DNA of 64,000 bases from Sphagnum compactum (GCA_965153455.1 OZ234493.1:23922213-23986212); one strand, 5' to 3'. Positions 1-10,739 are shown, counted from the stretch's first letter. Made by a program: numbers and translations. Notes: generated from the sequence alone by a model not told the origin.

Positions 1-494
1 CTACAAACGCAATTTAACATATAGAATTACTCTTGCATCTTTCCTTCACCAATAGCTTTTGTGCTTCAAAGCATAGTCACCTTGTAGAACCGGGAGTAGA
101 GGGACGAGAAGTCGCCTCACACCCATCAGCTTGGGTTTAGGTTTCAAACGCACATGGGCAGCAAAAGGGCGCATATGCTCGGACAAATGGAGGGCATGAG
201 TTCGATAAGGACAACACACCAATCTAAACTCACTTGGGACATTCCATTTAGGATTCCCTCGACAATGTTTACATTCACATATCTTAGTGGTTTTGAAAAG
301 TGATGTGTAAATTGATTTTTTTCCCCTTAAATTAGTGCCTAGTTTGATACCTTTGAAATGTTGTTGCTAAACATTTGTTTTTTTTTTTCCCACAATGTTG
401 TCTTCTCCTCCCCTCTCAAAAATGAATTGTTGGACATATAAAGTCTAAGGCATGTTTGCAACATTTTCTTTTAAGAAATTAAGAGGAGTTTCAA
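1..494. other. Intergenic, no gene seen
   Basis: AT-rich sequence with short homopolymer runs and no open frame of note. It could be the decayed upstream part of the LINE-like remnant that starts at about 495, but I cannot align it to anything. Confidence 0.5.
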
Positions 495-1922
495 GTGGAT
501 CATTTACTTTGCACCCAAGCATTTATTGCATCATTATACTTTGAAACAAGCCCCTTTCAAAAGGTGTATCCCCTTTGGTTTCCACCCTATCCGAACCTTT
601 TCCGCAAATGTGTAGTCTTTTCCCCTCCGAATGGATTTTGCACCCTTAAGGATGGTATTAAGGTTTTAGGAGTGCTTTTTGGTTCACTTGCTTTTACCTC
701 TTCCTTTCTTCAAGATTCTTTGGACAAAGATGTGCAACATGCAAAAACATTCCTAAGGTTAAGGGACATCTTTGGGGTCTTTTCACAATGTTTTTCCCAA
801 AGGCCTTCACATTTGTTGCGAATTCCCCCCCTTTCCAAGCTTCCAACACTCACTTTCATCCTCTAATTCAACTTTCATCCAAGTTTTTAGGAAGTTTTTA
901 GGTCCAAGCTTGTTGGAATATCCTAAAGGCTCTTAATTTGTCAACAAACTTCACTCCCCATTTCTAAAGGGGGTGTAACGTTCATTTTCATTCAAGTCAT
1001 TGCCTAACAACCTATTTGGGGCATTAAGTTTTTGTGGCCCCAATCATTGCCTTGTGATTCTTGTAGGACCATCGCCCATTCTTAATGGAAGCTATATGAA
1101 CACGTAATTTAGGTGTGCTTCCATTCTAGGCACAATTGAAGATGATAAGACTTATTTCCCCTTTTAGCACAACCTTGCATCTCCTCTCTTGATTAGTCTT
1201 TGGATAGAGGAACAAATCACCTTTAGGAAAACATGTCAGAGAGATTGCATAAGCATACATTTTTCAACATCATCTCAAACATGAATTTTGATCCTCCTTG
1301 TGCTCATTTGAAATCATGCATAAGCTTGGGTTTAAGGGCATAATTTTCTACATGCCCATTCATCCCATTATTTCATATGGCCTCTAGCATCTTTTCTTCA
1401 ACATTGCACACCAAGTTGGGTCTCCCCCACCCAATGGCTTTAAATTTAACACATTGCACCTATGGTCAACCCATAAACTGGATGGGGATACACCTTTTGG
1501 AGGGTTCTTGTGGAAGGGAATGTACTTCTTCTGATGATGTTGTTCGAAACACCTTTACTTCCATTGCCAAAAATGTTGGGTTTCATATTTTTCATAAACA
1601 AACACATGTTCTCTTCATGTTTTCACCCTTGCTTCAATCCTCACAGCAACAAGTTGACATTGTGTTATCCACAAATGGGGTCCGCACTACGGTTGATGTT
1701 GTCATTATCGATCCCACTCAAGAAAATCTAGTATTGAAAGTTGCTATTTTTAAAGGAGTTGTGACAATTATGACCCAAGTAAATGATGGGCTTTATTGTG
1801 ATCCACACCCATGGGATATGTTTTTATTTCTTGCTATGGACATATTTGGTTGTTTGCACCACCAAACAAACAAATTCCTACATCAATGTACAAATATGGC
1901 ATGGTCAACTATAGATAAGTAG
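495..1922 (+). pseudogene. LINE-like reverse transcriptase remnant, copy 1 (C-terminal half)
   Basis: The open stretch 495-866 reads like the segment after the RT core of a plant non-LTR element: GIKVLGVLFGSLAFTSSFLQ, then DVQHAKTFLRLRDI and FSQRPSHLLR. Coding similarity continues through frameshifts and stops at 867-1376 (for example NLFGALSFCGPNHC). A second open frame, 1377-1922, carries MGIHLLEG, VDIVLSTNGVRTTVDVV, IIDPTQENLV, YCDPHPWDMFLFLAMDIFGC and FLHQCTNMAWS. The order matches one long degenerate ORF. The VDIV...VDVVIIDPT pattern is reminiscent of a restriction-endonuclease-like fold, which is only a guess. Internal support comes from the minus-strand remnant at 7.5-8.3 kb, which ends in the same residues at the same spacing. 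Frameshifts and the missing catalytic RT core mean it is inactive. Limits are approximate. Confidence 0.6.
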
Positions 1923-2220
1923 AAGCCCTTCTTTGTTAGTTTTACAAGCATTTTATAAGCAAAAGATGGCAGTAGCCTTGTAAAGAGGCCAAGCCTCATC
2001 CATGTTGAGGTGGGCTCTCATCATTGACTAGGCCTTTTCTAGGCTTGGCACATATATTGGTGCTTTTCCCTCTTCAATTGCAGATGATGCCATGTGCTCT
2101 GTGCAGGTAACAAGAAGTGTCTGAACTGACCAGACCCAAAATCAATTCAGTACATGAAACTGAAAAGCACAAATTGCATGTCTTGTAACAAGAATCCTTC
2201 GAATATATAAAACTTCAGTT
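1923..2220. other. Spacer, no gene seen
   Basis: Spacer between the LINE remnant and the three-copy tandem repeat. It shows no coding frame and may include the 3' tail of the LINE remnant. Confidence 0.4.
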
Positions 2221-2224
2221 CTTG

Positions 2225-2620
2225 TTATGGGAAATTTTTGTTGTGTGTTGATGGGAAGTTTTTGAGGACTAATTTGGAGTGGTTTTTTTTTCCCCTAACT
2301 AATTTTCAGGCAGAAAAACAAGTGTTTTTGCAGGGCTGATGGTTGTTGAACATGATAAATAGGTATTCAGTTTTGTTCTGTTTTGCTGGGAAATTTTGTA
2401 GGACTAATTGGAGTGTTTTTGCTCCTTAACGAATTTTCAGGCAGAAAAACAAGTGTTTTTGCAGGGCTGATGATCGTTGAACTTGATAATAGGTATTCAG
2501 TTTTGTTGTGTATTGTTGGGAAATTTTTGAGGACTAATTGGAGTTTTTTGGTTTCCTAAACAAAACTTCAGGCAGAAAAACAAGTGTTCTTGCAGGCTTT
2601 GAACATGACAGATAGGTGTT
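2225..2620. repeat. Three-copy tandem repeat, ~130 bp unit
   Basis: Three consecutive units each contain GGGAA(A/G)TTTTTGAGGAC (degenerate), ACTAATTGGAG (approximate), TTCAGGCAGAAAAACAAGTG and then TGCAGG followed by a version of TTGAACATGA and ATAGGTATTCAG. The GCAGAAAAACAAGTGTT core recurs near 2,310, 2,442 and 2,572, which gives a period of about 130 bp. The array lies downstream of the minus-strand gene at 3,281-4,398 and may fall in its 3' UTR. Confidence 0.85.
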
Positions 2621-3280
2621 CAGCTAGTTTGCTGCAAACTATTTCAGTTGCAACAGACCTTATAACTTCATCATAAAATTTGGTCACCTGCCAACAGCCT
2701 CCCAGAAATGATCATGCGCTCTTTCCAGTGACATGATGATCTGGAAAGGTTCCTTTCTTGCTGCAAGATTTGATGGAAGATTGGATCATTACATGATGAT
2801 TTGGAAAATTAAAATTAAAAATTGGTTTCTTGCTGAGCAAATCAGAATTTTGGCTTGTGAAGAATGAAAGAGAGAGATTGATTTGCTGCTGCAAATTGGA
2901 GTGTTGGGTTGTGGAGAAGCAAATCAAAAGCAAAAAAGATTTGCTGCAAATCAAAACTAACTTTGGGTTGTGAAGAATGACAAGTTCTTTAACTCACAGA
3001 GATTTGATTTTGCTGTGGAATTACTGTAACAAGAATTTGCAGCATGCTATGGATTCAGTATTGTACACAAACTTCTTGACTAGGAAAAGAAAAAGAAGAA
3101 TCTGTTGGAGGAATTCCATTTCTGGAATGTGCAATTTGGGACTGAGGCAATGCTTCTGCTGCTCAGTTGAAGAATCTAATCTCAAACTCCTGGGCTGCGA
3201 TAAGAACGGAGTGGAAGATTTCTTGGAACTGGATTTGAGAATTCTTGTCATGAATCTTCTTCTTCTATTGAAGTTGGTTG
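2621..3280. other. 3' flank of the minus-strand gene
   Basis: No convincing coding frame. GC content is higher than in the distal spacers, which fits a 3' UTR of the gene whose stop codon lies at 3,281. The words TTGCTGCAAAT and GAAGAATG recur several times between 2,820 and 2,980. Confidence 0.35.
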
Positions 3281-4398
3281 TCAATTCTCAGCTTTGCTCA
3301 GCTTCTTCTTCTGCCATGTCCGTTGGGTCATAGCAGCTGAAGTCACGATGTCCTTTGCAGGAGCAGCCGCAGCCGGAGAAGGAGAAGAAGTCGGAATGTT
3401 GTTCCTTCTCTTCTTCGGTGGCACCATTCCTGAAACTTGCTGGTTGCAGCATTTGAGGAGAAGATTGTGGAAGTATGGTCTGTCGAGCTCCTCTTGAATT
3501 TCTGATAGCAGTTCACGAACATTGACTTGTTCAGGTATTAGGGCACAATTTGTGAGCATGGACTGGAGCTGCTGATGAGCTTGCTCTCCCAGGTGGGATT
3601 CGATGTCCGACAGTAATTCTGCAACATTCACCCATTCAGGAAGAAGAGATTCCCCCTCCTTCTCCGCTGTCATATCTGAAAATACAGACTCCTCATCACA
3701 AGTCTCAAACACAGACTCCTCTTCCTCTTTCGAACTCACTTCTTCTTCCTCTTCCTCCTCTCCCTCGTTCTCGAGCATACTCGAGTTCCTGCAACCAAAA
3801 AAATCTGGTGAGCTTCCTTCTTGTCCAACTGCTGTTGCTACTGCTACTGTTACCAAGGTTTGTTTCCCTCAAGATCACGTCCAAAACACTTTCAAACTCT
3901 ATCTGATATCTTTACGCTGGACGCCAGCTAACCCTAACCCTAATCTTCTTCTTCTTCTTCTTCTTCTGGTCCTGATCTCTTTCTCTGTCTGTCTCTCTCT
4001 GCAATCGGCAACCGAAATTGCAACATGTGGATACTTGAATGCAGAACCTTTCCAAGTCTGTGGGAGAATGTAGGTCAGACGTACTTATACTCATTCCTGT
4101 CTTCTTCTTCTTCTTCTTCTTCTTCTGCTGCTCCTCGCCGCAGCAGCAGCAGCAGCTTCGTACCATGTTTCTTCTTGTGCATTTGGAGTGTAGTGAAGAA
4201 TTCTTCCGTCGGCCGCAGCGCCAGTGTAGTATCCTCCCACCAGAGGAGAGCATCCTCCTCAGAAAGTTCGAGTCGATGGTGGAACTGCGACTGCCGCAGG
4301 GGCTTCCGCAGTTGATTCCGCAGTTGATTCCAACCAGAAGCCACAAGAGCCTCTGCCCATTTTCTCAACGACTTTGCGTTCGTTCGGTCCCCTTGCAC
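3281..4398 (-). CDS. Two-exon gene of unrecognised family with a duplicated 35-residue motif
   Basis: I do not recognise this family. Exon A is 4398-4091 and exon B 3788-3281. The 302-base intron has a donor GA|GTATAAGT and an acceptor TTTTTTTGGTTGCAG|G, and both open frames join in phase. The spliced part is 271 codons. Residues 1-75 are basic and Trp/Leu-rich (RKWAEALVASGWNQLR). Glu/Asp runs follow at about 90-150. Two copies of a motif lie at 151-184 (LLPEWVNVAELLSDIESHL) and 186-217 (LIPEQVNVRELLSEIQEEL). A nuclear-localisation-like PPKKRR sits at 226-231, and the tail is Ala/Pro/Ser then Lys-rich. The left edge is not a real start: the codon at 4398 is GTG and the frame stays open only to about 4422 without an ATG, so a 5' exon is missing. 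Candidate upstream exons are ATG frames at about 5,974 or 5,232. A nuclear role is inference from the PPKKRR motif and the acidic runs. Confidence 0.55.
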
Positions 4399-4439
4399 CT
4401 TCCCAGTAGTGTCTGTGTCAGATCAGCCTTCTTTTTCTT

Positions 4440-4990
4440 TTGGCTAGCTATATAATAGCCAAAATGATATATTAAAAATTTAAAAAGTGCTATAACCAAG
4501 TGCTTTTTGAAAATTTCCATAGCCATAATTCGACCAATTTTTTTCAATAGCCATATTTCTGTGTATGGTTCAAGTACGTAGCCAAAAATATTAGAAGGAC
4601 TTTTTTTTAAATAATTAAATGTGTTATCATCATGCGCTTTTCGAGATTTTCAATAGCCATAATTAGACCAAAGTTTAAGAAAAATAGCCATATTTCTGTG
4701 CATGGCTCCACGCAAGTAGCCAAATATGTAGAAGGATTTTTGTATAATTACTTTCATATTTAGATTGTAGCCAAATTTGTCTAAATCTTCCTTCCTGTGG
4801 ATCATCGCCACTTTGGCTACATCACAAAATTGACCCCAACACAAAAATTTCACTGCTGTCTCTCTCAACCAGTGGAAGGTTTAGCCAAATTGGTGATGAT
4901 CCACAGGAAGATTTAGCCAAATTTTCCTAAAAGATAAATTTGAAAGTTATATTTCTGGCTACCTACTTGAACCTTGTACTACAAGGCGAT
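4440..4990. repeat. AGCCAAA-family repeat cluster with inverted arms
   Basis: The sequence repeatedly carries ATAGCCATATTTCTGTG, GTAGCCAAA.AT.TAGAAGGA and TTTGTCTAAATCTTCC. Around 4,775-4,930 two arms face each other: CTAAATCTTCCTTCCTGTGG with GATCATCGCCACTTTGGC on the left, and GGTGATGATCCACAGGAAG with ATTTAGCCAAAT on the right. This is a foldback arrangement of the same family found elsewhere in the window. Confidence 0.75.
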
Positions 4991-5082
4991 TTTTCTTGAA
5001 TTTTGGACCAATTCTGGGGTTTGAAAATCTACAAAAAGAAAATTTAATTTTGGCACCTTTAATTTTAATATAGCTTTTTGGC

Positions 5083-5100
5083 TATATATATATATATATA
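5083..5100. repeat. (TA)n microsatellite
   Basis: Perfect TA dinucleotide run of about 18 bases inside the AGCCAAA repeat region. Confidence 0.9.
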
Positions 5101-5235
5101 GCCTACGAAAGAAAGGCTGCCCGTCTTTGTCTCTGTTGTGAACGTTCCCAAGAAGTTCTACAAAAAGGCGAACGCAATCCAAGGCTTTTCTGTTGTGCCT
5201 TTCGTAGTCAGCTTCAGGACCTCAGCCATTTTTTG
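5100..5235. other. GC-richer island with short minus-strand ATG frame
   Basis: This short stretch stands out from the AT-rich repeats on both sides. On the minus strand an ATG near 5,232 opens a 23-codon frame beginning MAEVLKLTTKGTTEK. It could be a leader exon of the minus-strand gene at 3.3-4.4 kb, but no phase-matched donor is clear. Confidence 0.2.
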
Positions 5236-5660
5236 TTATTGGCGAAATTTCACCAAAAAAAAGAAATTTTAAATTTTTAATTCGAAAATTAAGTGATTTT
5301 GGAGGTTTTCAATCGCCAGAAAGTGAAAATAAAAAATAAATAATCGCCAGACTTTTTATACTTGGTTTTCAGTGTGTAGCCAAAATTTACAAGGATGATA
5401 AAAGATTTGTACTTCATATTTGGTTTATAGCCATATTTGGCTAAATCTTCTCGGTCATGATCATCACTTTTTTATTTTCTTCCTATGGATGTATTTGTGA
5501 GCTTGATGCAGTCAATTTTTTTGGTGTGAAATTTCACTCGGATGTGATAAAAAAATTTGGGGCTATGATCCACACAAAGGCTTTTCTAAACAATTTTTTA
5601 GAAATTGTATTGTCTGACATGTCCCATAGCCAAATTTGGCTAAATGCTCCTATGGATGCG
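5225..5660 (+). repeat. AGCCAAA-family repeat, direct copy
   Basis: The order of blocks is TTGGCGAAATTTCACC, GATTTTGGAGGTTTTC, AATCGCCAG, GTGTAGCCAAAA, GATAAAAGATTTGTACTTC, ATATTTGGTTTATAGCC and ATTTGGCTAAATCTTC, then a flank near GATCATCAC. The same order appears in the three copies at 38.45-39.48 kb. Confidence 0.85.
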
Positions 5661-5805
5661 TGCCGATGTGACTACACCACAAAAATGGGGAAAAAAATCA
5701 TGGTTTGAAGTAGAGTGTTTCTTTTCTTTTCTTTTTCTTTTTTTTGGTTTTATTATTCTTCAATTTTGTGTTATCTAACATTTGGCAAATTTATGCCCAA
5801 AATAA

Positions 5806-5832
5806 AATAATAATAATAATAATAATAATAAT
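5806..5832. repeat. (TAA)n microsatellite
   Basis: About nine trinucleotide units of TAA/ATA. Confidence 0.9.
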
Positions 5833-5841
5833 TTACACCAT

Positions 5842-5974
5842 TTTTTAAAATAAAATTTTCCTCTCTCTCAATTTTGTTGTGGCCGAACGACGGGTAACTG
5901 AACTTGAGACTCCTAGATTGTGTGGATGGTGAAGATACAATAACGGAAAACAGACTCAATCTCGCCGCCTCCAT
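5842..5974 (-). other. Possible first exon (transit-peptide-like ATG frame)
   Basis: A true ATG at 5,974 on the minus strand opens MEAARLSLFSVIVSSPSTQ, then SRSLKFSYPSFGHNK. This N-terminus is rich in Ser and Arg and poor in acidic residues at first, as in organelle transit peptides. The frame runs into the TAA microsatellite. A GT in AATG|GTGTAA could splice in phase to an acceptor ACACAG near 4,414 of the unrecognised gene. This is a hypothesis only. Confidence 0.25.
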
Positions 5975-6690
5975 TCATGAGTGGCGGCGGATTTTGTTAC
6001 GATCGAAGGATCAAGCTGCCGAATGTGCATGGGCTGCATGAAGGTCGGTCTGTGGGGTTGCTGAAGATGACGGCGCTGTTAATGAATTGGTGCGGCGCTG
6101 CATTCATGGACGGGGGGGGGGTTATGCAAGTAAGGTAACTTCTGGAGGAAGCCAGGAGGAGGAGCAAAAAGAAAAAGGAGGGATTAGCAAGGAGAAAGGC
6201 AGAACTGGCAGTAGAGAGTGCGAGATTTTGTGAGTTGAGAGCTCAGAGAGAAGTCTGTTTCTTTTGTTGGTTGTTAGTTTTTACTTCCGCTGCGATTAGC
6301 GATTAGCCTTATGAAGCTTCTGATCTAAGGGTAATTGGGAGAGTAGAGTACAGGTGCTGTAGGACTAGTCGAGAGGAGCTATGGGAGCTTGTGCTGTCGG
6401 AGGATTTGTAAAGACTAATCTGTGAATGCCTGGAAGGTGGAGTTTGGTTTTGATAATTCGTGTGAATGATGCTGTAACTATGAATGTCAGTATAGAGCTA
6501 TGCACCGTGTGTCGTAATACTTCTCAATCAGAGTTAGGCAGGTAGAGCACTGGGGGTCCTGAATGTGGATCGCCGATGTGAGTGTATTGTGTGTGTGAAT
6601 CTGGATCAGTCTGAAGTGTTGTTCAATCTGGATGGGCTACGGCAGAGGGGTCCGGTTGCTTTCTGGGTCTCCTCCTTTTTGGTCACATTG
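5975..6690. other. GC-rich island without long ORF
   Basis: Roughly balanced base composition between AT-rich repeats. It contains a purine-rich stretch (about 6,140-6,260), a run of G at about 6,112-6,120 and no frame longer than about 60 codons. Plausible readings are promoter plus 5' UTR of the minus-strand gene, or a non-coding transcript. Confidence 0.3.
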
Positions 6691-7260
6691 TGATGTAGCT
6701 AAAGTGGTGATCGTAACCAGATTTGGAAATAAGAAAATATGAACAAATTTTTTTTAAAAAGAAAGTCTATTATCCTTCTATATTTTTGGCTACTTGTTGG
6801 AACTTAGGACAAACTTTGGTGATTTTTTAAAGTTATATTTCTTTTGAAATTTGGCAACTAAGAACTCAAAAAAACAATAAATTTTTCACCAAATTGAAAA
6901 AGAAATTCACAATTTGACAAAATTTCCCAATTTCTTTGTTAGAAAAATGACAAAATTTGTCCCCGAATATATATATATATATATATATATTGGTGGGGAA
7001 TATTGATTTTTATCACTTTTGCAATGTACCTAGCCAAAGTGATGATTATATATGTATATATATATAACTTTCATACCCGATCTGTAGATTTTGGCTACAT
7101 CTACATATTACCTTCCATAAAAATATTTGTAGAAAACAATTTATATTATTGGCTACTTGTTGGAATTTATCATAAAAATCTAGTGATTTGAAAACTTAAT
7201 TTTTTGAAATTTAATTGGTGAATGTGGTTTTTTCCATGAAAAACCTTTTGTGTATGTCAA
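6690..7260 (-). repeat. AGCCAAA-family repeats, inverted copies
   Basis: Two consecutive reverse-orientation copies. The first runs GATGTAGCTAAAGTGGTGATC to ATCCTTCTATATTTTTGGCTA and CTTGTTGGAACTTAG. The second runs CTAGCCAAAGTGATGATTA to TATTGGCTACTTGTTGGAAT and TTATCATAAAAATCTAG. TA microsatellites sit inside (6,967-6,990 and about 7,040-7,066). Confidence 0.75.
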
Positions 7261-7509
7261 AATTTGGTAAATTTTTCCTAATAAAAAAATCATTGTTAAT
7301 GGTGATATTGGTAATTTGTAATGCTCTCCAATTCTTGTTTTTAAGAAAACCTTTTAGTTATTGTTAAAACCTTGCAAATTTTTATTTATAAACACATCAC
7401 AGATTCAAAAAATTTACAAAGATGTAAAAAAAACGAGATAATTAAAAGGACGTCAAGTAGGACAAACTAGATGTCAAAATCTTTCCATTTCAATAGCCAA
7501 TCGCTTGTA

Positions 7510-8270
7510 ATAGGTCAGTTGTGGTGATGGGGGGTGTGTCTTGAAAGGGTGGAAGTTGGGAAGTAGTTAGGTTTATCACAATCACATGACTTAAAATGGA
7601 GGATATTTGCATCCTTTGCAACATGATTGAATTTTTTTATGATGAAAAATAACCAAAATAGAAAGAGAATGAAGCTCCAAACAACATTGGCACAATCATG
7701 TAAAAACACATCAACCTATTTATGTGGACACGTAAATACTTCAATTGCTAAAAGGAGGAATTGATCAATGCAGTGTCGGTCACAATAGCTCCTTTTTTTG
7801 GCTTGAACTACATCGAAGGTAGTGAATCTTTGAGTTGTGCAAAATTGGGGAAGTAAATCCACATGTGTCTAATAGCTTTAACAACATTAGTTAGGGTGCA
7901 AATTTCATCTTTCATGAGCACAATGTCTATTCATCAATGAGAGGAGTTGAATGTGGCTAAAGGAAGTGCATGTAGTTGTTTTCATCCCATGTGAAAGCCA
8001 ACATCTCACACAATGGCAGCAAAAGTGTTATGAACTTCATCATGGGTTCTTGTGCATTCGTTGCCATGGGTGCAACATAAAAGGTGGATACCCATAGGGT
8101 TGATGGGATGTATGCACACACATCAAGGTAGGCTTGCATTTGAAGGATGTGATAGTCCAAGCCATGTTTGAAGTAATGTGGAAAAAACTAGGGAAGATAA
8201 TTGAAAGGATAATAAGACTTATCGAAGTATAAGCCAATATTTTCTCTTTAAATTCATCTCCAATCTTCAT
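7510..8270 (-). pseudogene. LINE-like remnant, copy 2 (C-terminal end)
   Basis: Read on the minus strand at about 7,800-7,665, the frame gives YCDRHCIDQFLLLAIEVFTC, then PHK, a stop, and VDVFLHDCANVVWS. It aligns without gaps with YCDPHPWDMFLFLAMDIFGC to FLHQCTNMAWS of copy 1. Further upstream on the same strand a frame at 8,160-7,957 reads PLCEMLAFTWDENNYMHFL, which may belong to the same element. In-frame stops and frameshifts show decay. Confidence 0.55.
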
Positions 8271-8279
8271 AAGTGAGAT

Positions 8280-10730
8280 TTAATTCAATGTGAATTCAAA
8301 AGTGCTTTCATTAATTCTTTAACGAAGATATTTTTATTTTGTAAAACATACGTTCAATCTTTTAAGAATTGTAAGTTTTTTTTTCTCAATATGATTATGT
8401 ACAATTTTAAAAAACAATTGTGATGTTATTCAAATTGTAATCACCCATAAGTCGTTTTACCCACATTTGCCTATATAAGAGTTATGGAATTTCAAAATTG
8501 TTTAAATCTTTCAATATTACCTTGAAAAATTATCAATTTTAATTTTGATATGTTTTTGGAAAAAACCATTGTTGATGTCCCCCCCCCCCCTTTAAATTGG
8601 CACAAAATCGGTCACTAAAAATAAAATAAAATCAATATAACCATTTTTTTAACATCATATTTGTTTATCAACATTAGTTATAGATTAATAAAAATGATTA
8701 ATTACAAACTTCAAAAAAAAATACTACAACATATTTTCTATATTTTTTTAAAATAGTGTAGCAATACATTTTACCTTTGTAAAATGAAAAAAACACAACT
8801 TGGTGATATTTTGACATTAAATAGTTGAAATACGCCCCCGCCCTTTAGTCAACAAATTTTTTATTTTATCTTTGGTGGCAAAATTTTGCAAGTTGGTGGT
8901 TCTTTTTGGAGGGAAAATTAGAAAATAATTCAAGGAAAAAATTTCGAGGGGGGAGGGGGGGTCATTTTTTTTAATAAAAAAAATGCGAGTGAAAATATAA
9001 GGTGTTATATATGAGTTGTTGGGTAAAAGGTGTAATTTAATTACTTTAAAAAATGGTATTATTTATTCAAAAATATTTAAATAATTAATATAGCTTATGT
9101 CATAATTAAAATTAATATATGTTGGTTTAAAAATGTGAAGATTCAAAAAATTAAATAGCAATAGTGTATAAAAAAAAGGTTAAACAATCATCTAATACAT
9201 TCCAAAAAATGTCTTGTTTGATGCCCATGGGTTAGAACTCCAACACTTTTTAACCCCTATGAGAATAATGCAAGTTCAATGAATTTTTATTAAAATTTGA
9301 AATCACAAATTTGAAAAAACAAAAAGATTATTTGTCATGAATAATCTTTATTAATTTCAATGTTAAAAACATAAAACATTTCAACATCAAACTTATTTTA
9401 AATTTACATCAACATGAATATATATATGAAGTACGTCCACAATAAAATGAGCCACACACAACTCCTTTATTCCTTTCAAAAGGGCAAAAACTTGAAATTG
9501 GAAATTGAGATGACATGCAATCATTGCAATAATTTATGGTTTAACCACGTATTTGACTTGTACAATATATTCTTATAATATATTCTTGTTTATTTGAATT
9601 TTTCAATTAGCTTTATATTTATCCAAGAATTATTGGAAAGAAAATTGCAGATTCTAAATTTCATAATTTATTTATGTATTAATTCCAATGATGATCCGAA
9701 ACCATATAAAGTCTAATAATTATTCAATCAACATGAATATGAAAATTTTCCAAATGAATATATATTAATTTTGATCATTCTTATGTGACTTACTTAGGAC
9801 TTTAAGATTGGTTACAAATGTTTTCATATATAATTAAAAATCTATAGTAGGTTTTAAAACTTGTAGCCAAAACATAAAAGGATTTTAGCAAACTAATATT
9901 TCCATCTATTGTTAATAGTTAAAACATAGCTAAATTTTTTTATCACTGATCATCATTTGAACAACACCACAAAATTGAAAATAATAATAATTCATTGATG
10001 TCATTATTATGATATCACCATTTTTTAAAATAATTTAAAAATTCATCTCTAAATACTGAGACATAAATTTGTAACAAAACAAGCATAAAAAAAATTGTTA
10101 AATCATGGTAACAATAAAAATAATTATATACTCAAAAAAAATCTAGCTAGGATTTATATTTTTCATACATCAAAAAACAAAATGAAGAAATAATTTAAGG
10201 ATTTTTTTTGAGGTTTTGTTATTGTGGCATCATGAATATTTGTAATTAAAAACATGTTCAACAATGAATGAACTAAAGGAAAAAGATAAATTTAAATATA
10301 TGTAAATGTACGAGTTTGAACATTAATTTTTTTAATATTAAGGTCTACATGGACATTGGACTTTGTACATATGAACAATTTGACTTAATCTTTAATTCAA
10401 GTCTAAATGTGAAACATAAGAAACTTTTATACATCCTGGTGAGTGTAAAATGCAATTACATATTGATGAATTTAACACATTCAAAATGAATTATTCAACT
10501 CATGTGCAAATGTTAATAGTTCAAGAGATGTGAGGTCTTTATAAGATAATTTATTACAAATATTGACTTGTTTTCATTAGTTTATTTAGTTCTTTCATCA
10601 TGCTTCTTTCATTTATGCACTTATTGAAACCAAGCTTGATGAATATGGAAGGTTATATAATTTAGATGGTTGTTTAACAATTCACTATTCATGTTGTATG
10701 GAAATGTTAGGCCTTCACACTTCATACGCC
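8280..10730. other. AT-rich intergenic stretch, no gene seen
   Basis: Dominated by A/T runs. Homopolymer C (about 8,580-8,590) and G-rich (about 8,947-8,960) tracts occur, and one trace of the AGCCAAA word at about 9,863. No open frame, RNA gene or clear element end was found. Confidence 0.5.
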
Positions 10731-10739
10731 CATATTGTG

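Noticed and set aside
3912-4346. Cys/Lys-rich minus-strand frame of 144 codons
   Set aside because: It overlaps the 302-base intron and exon A of the unrecognised gene in another frame; Lys runs come from the CTT microsatellites.
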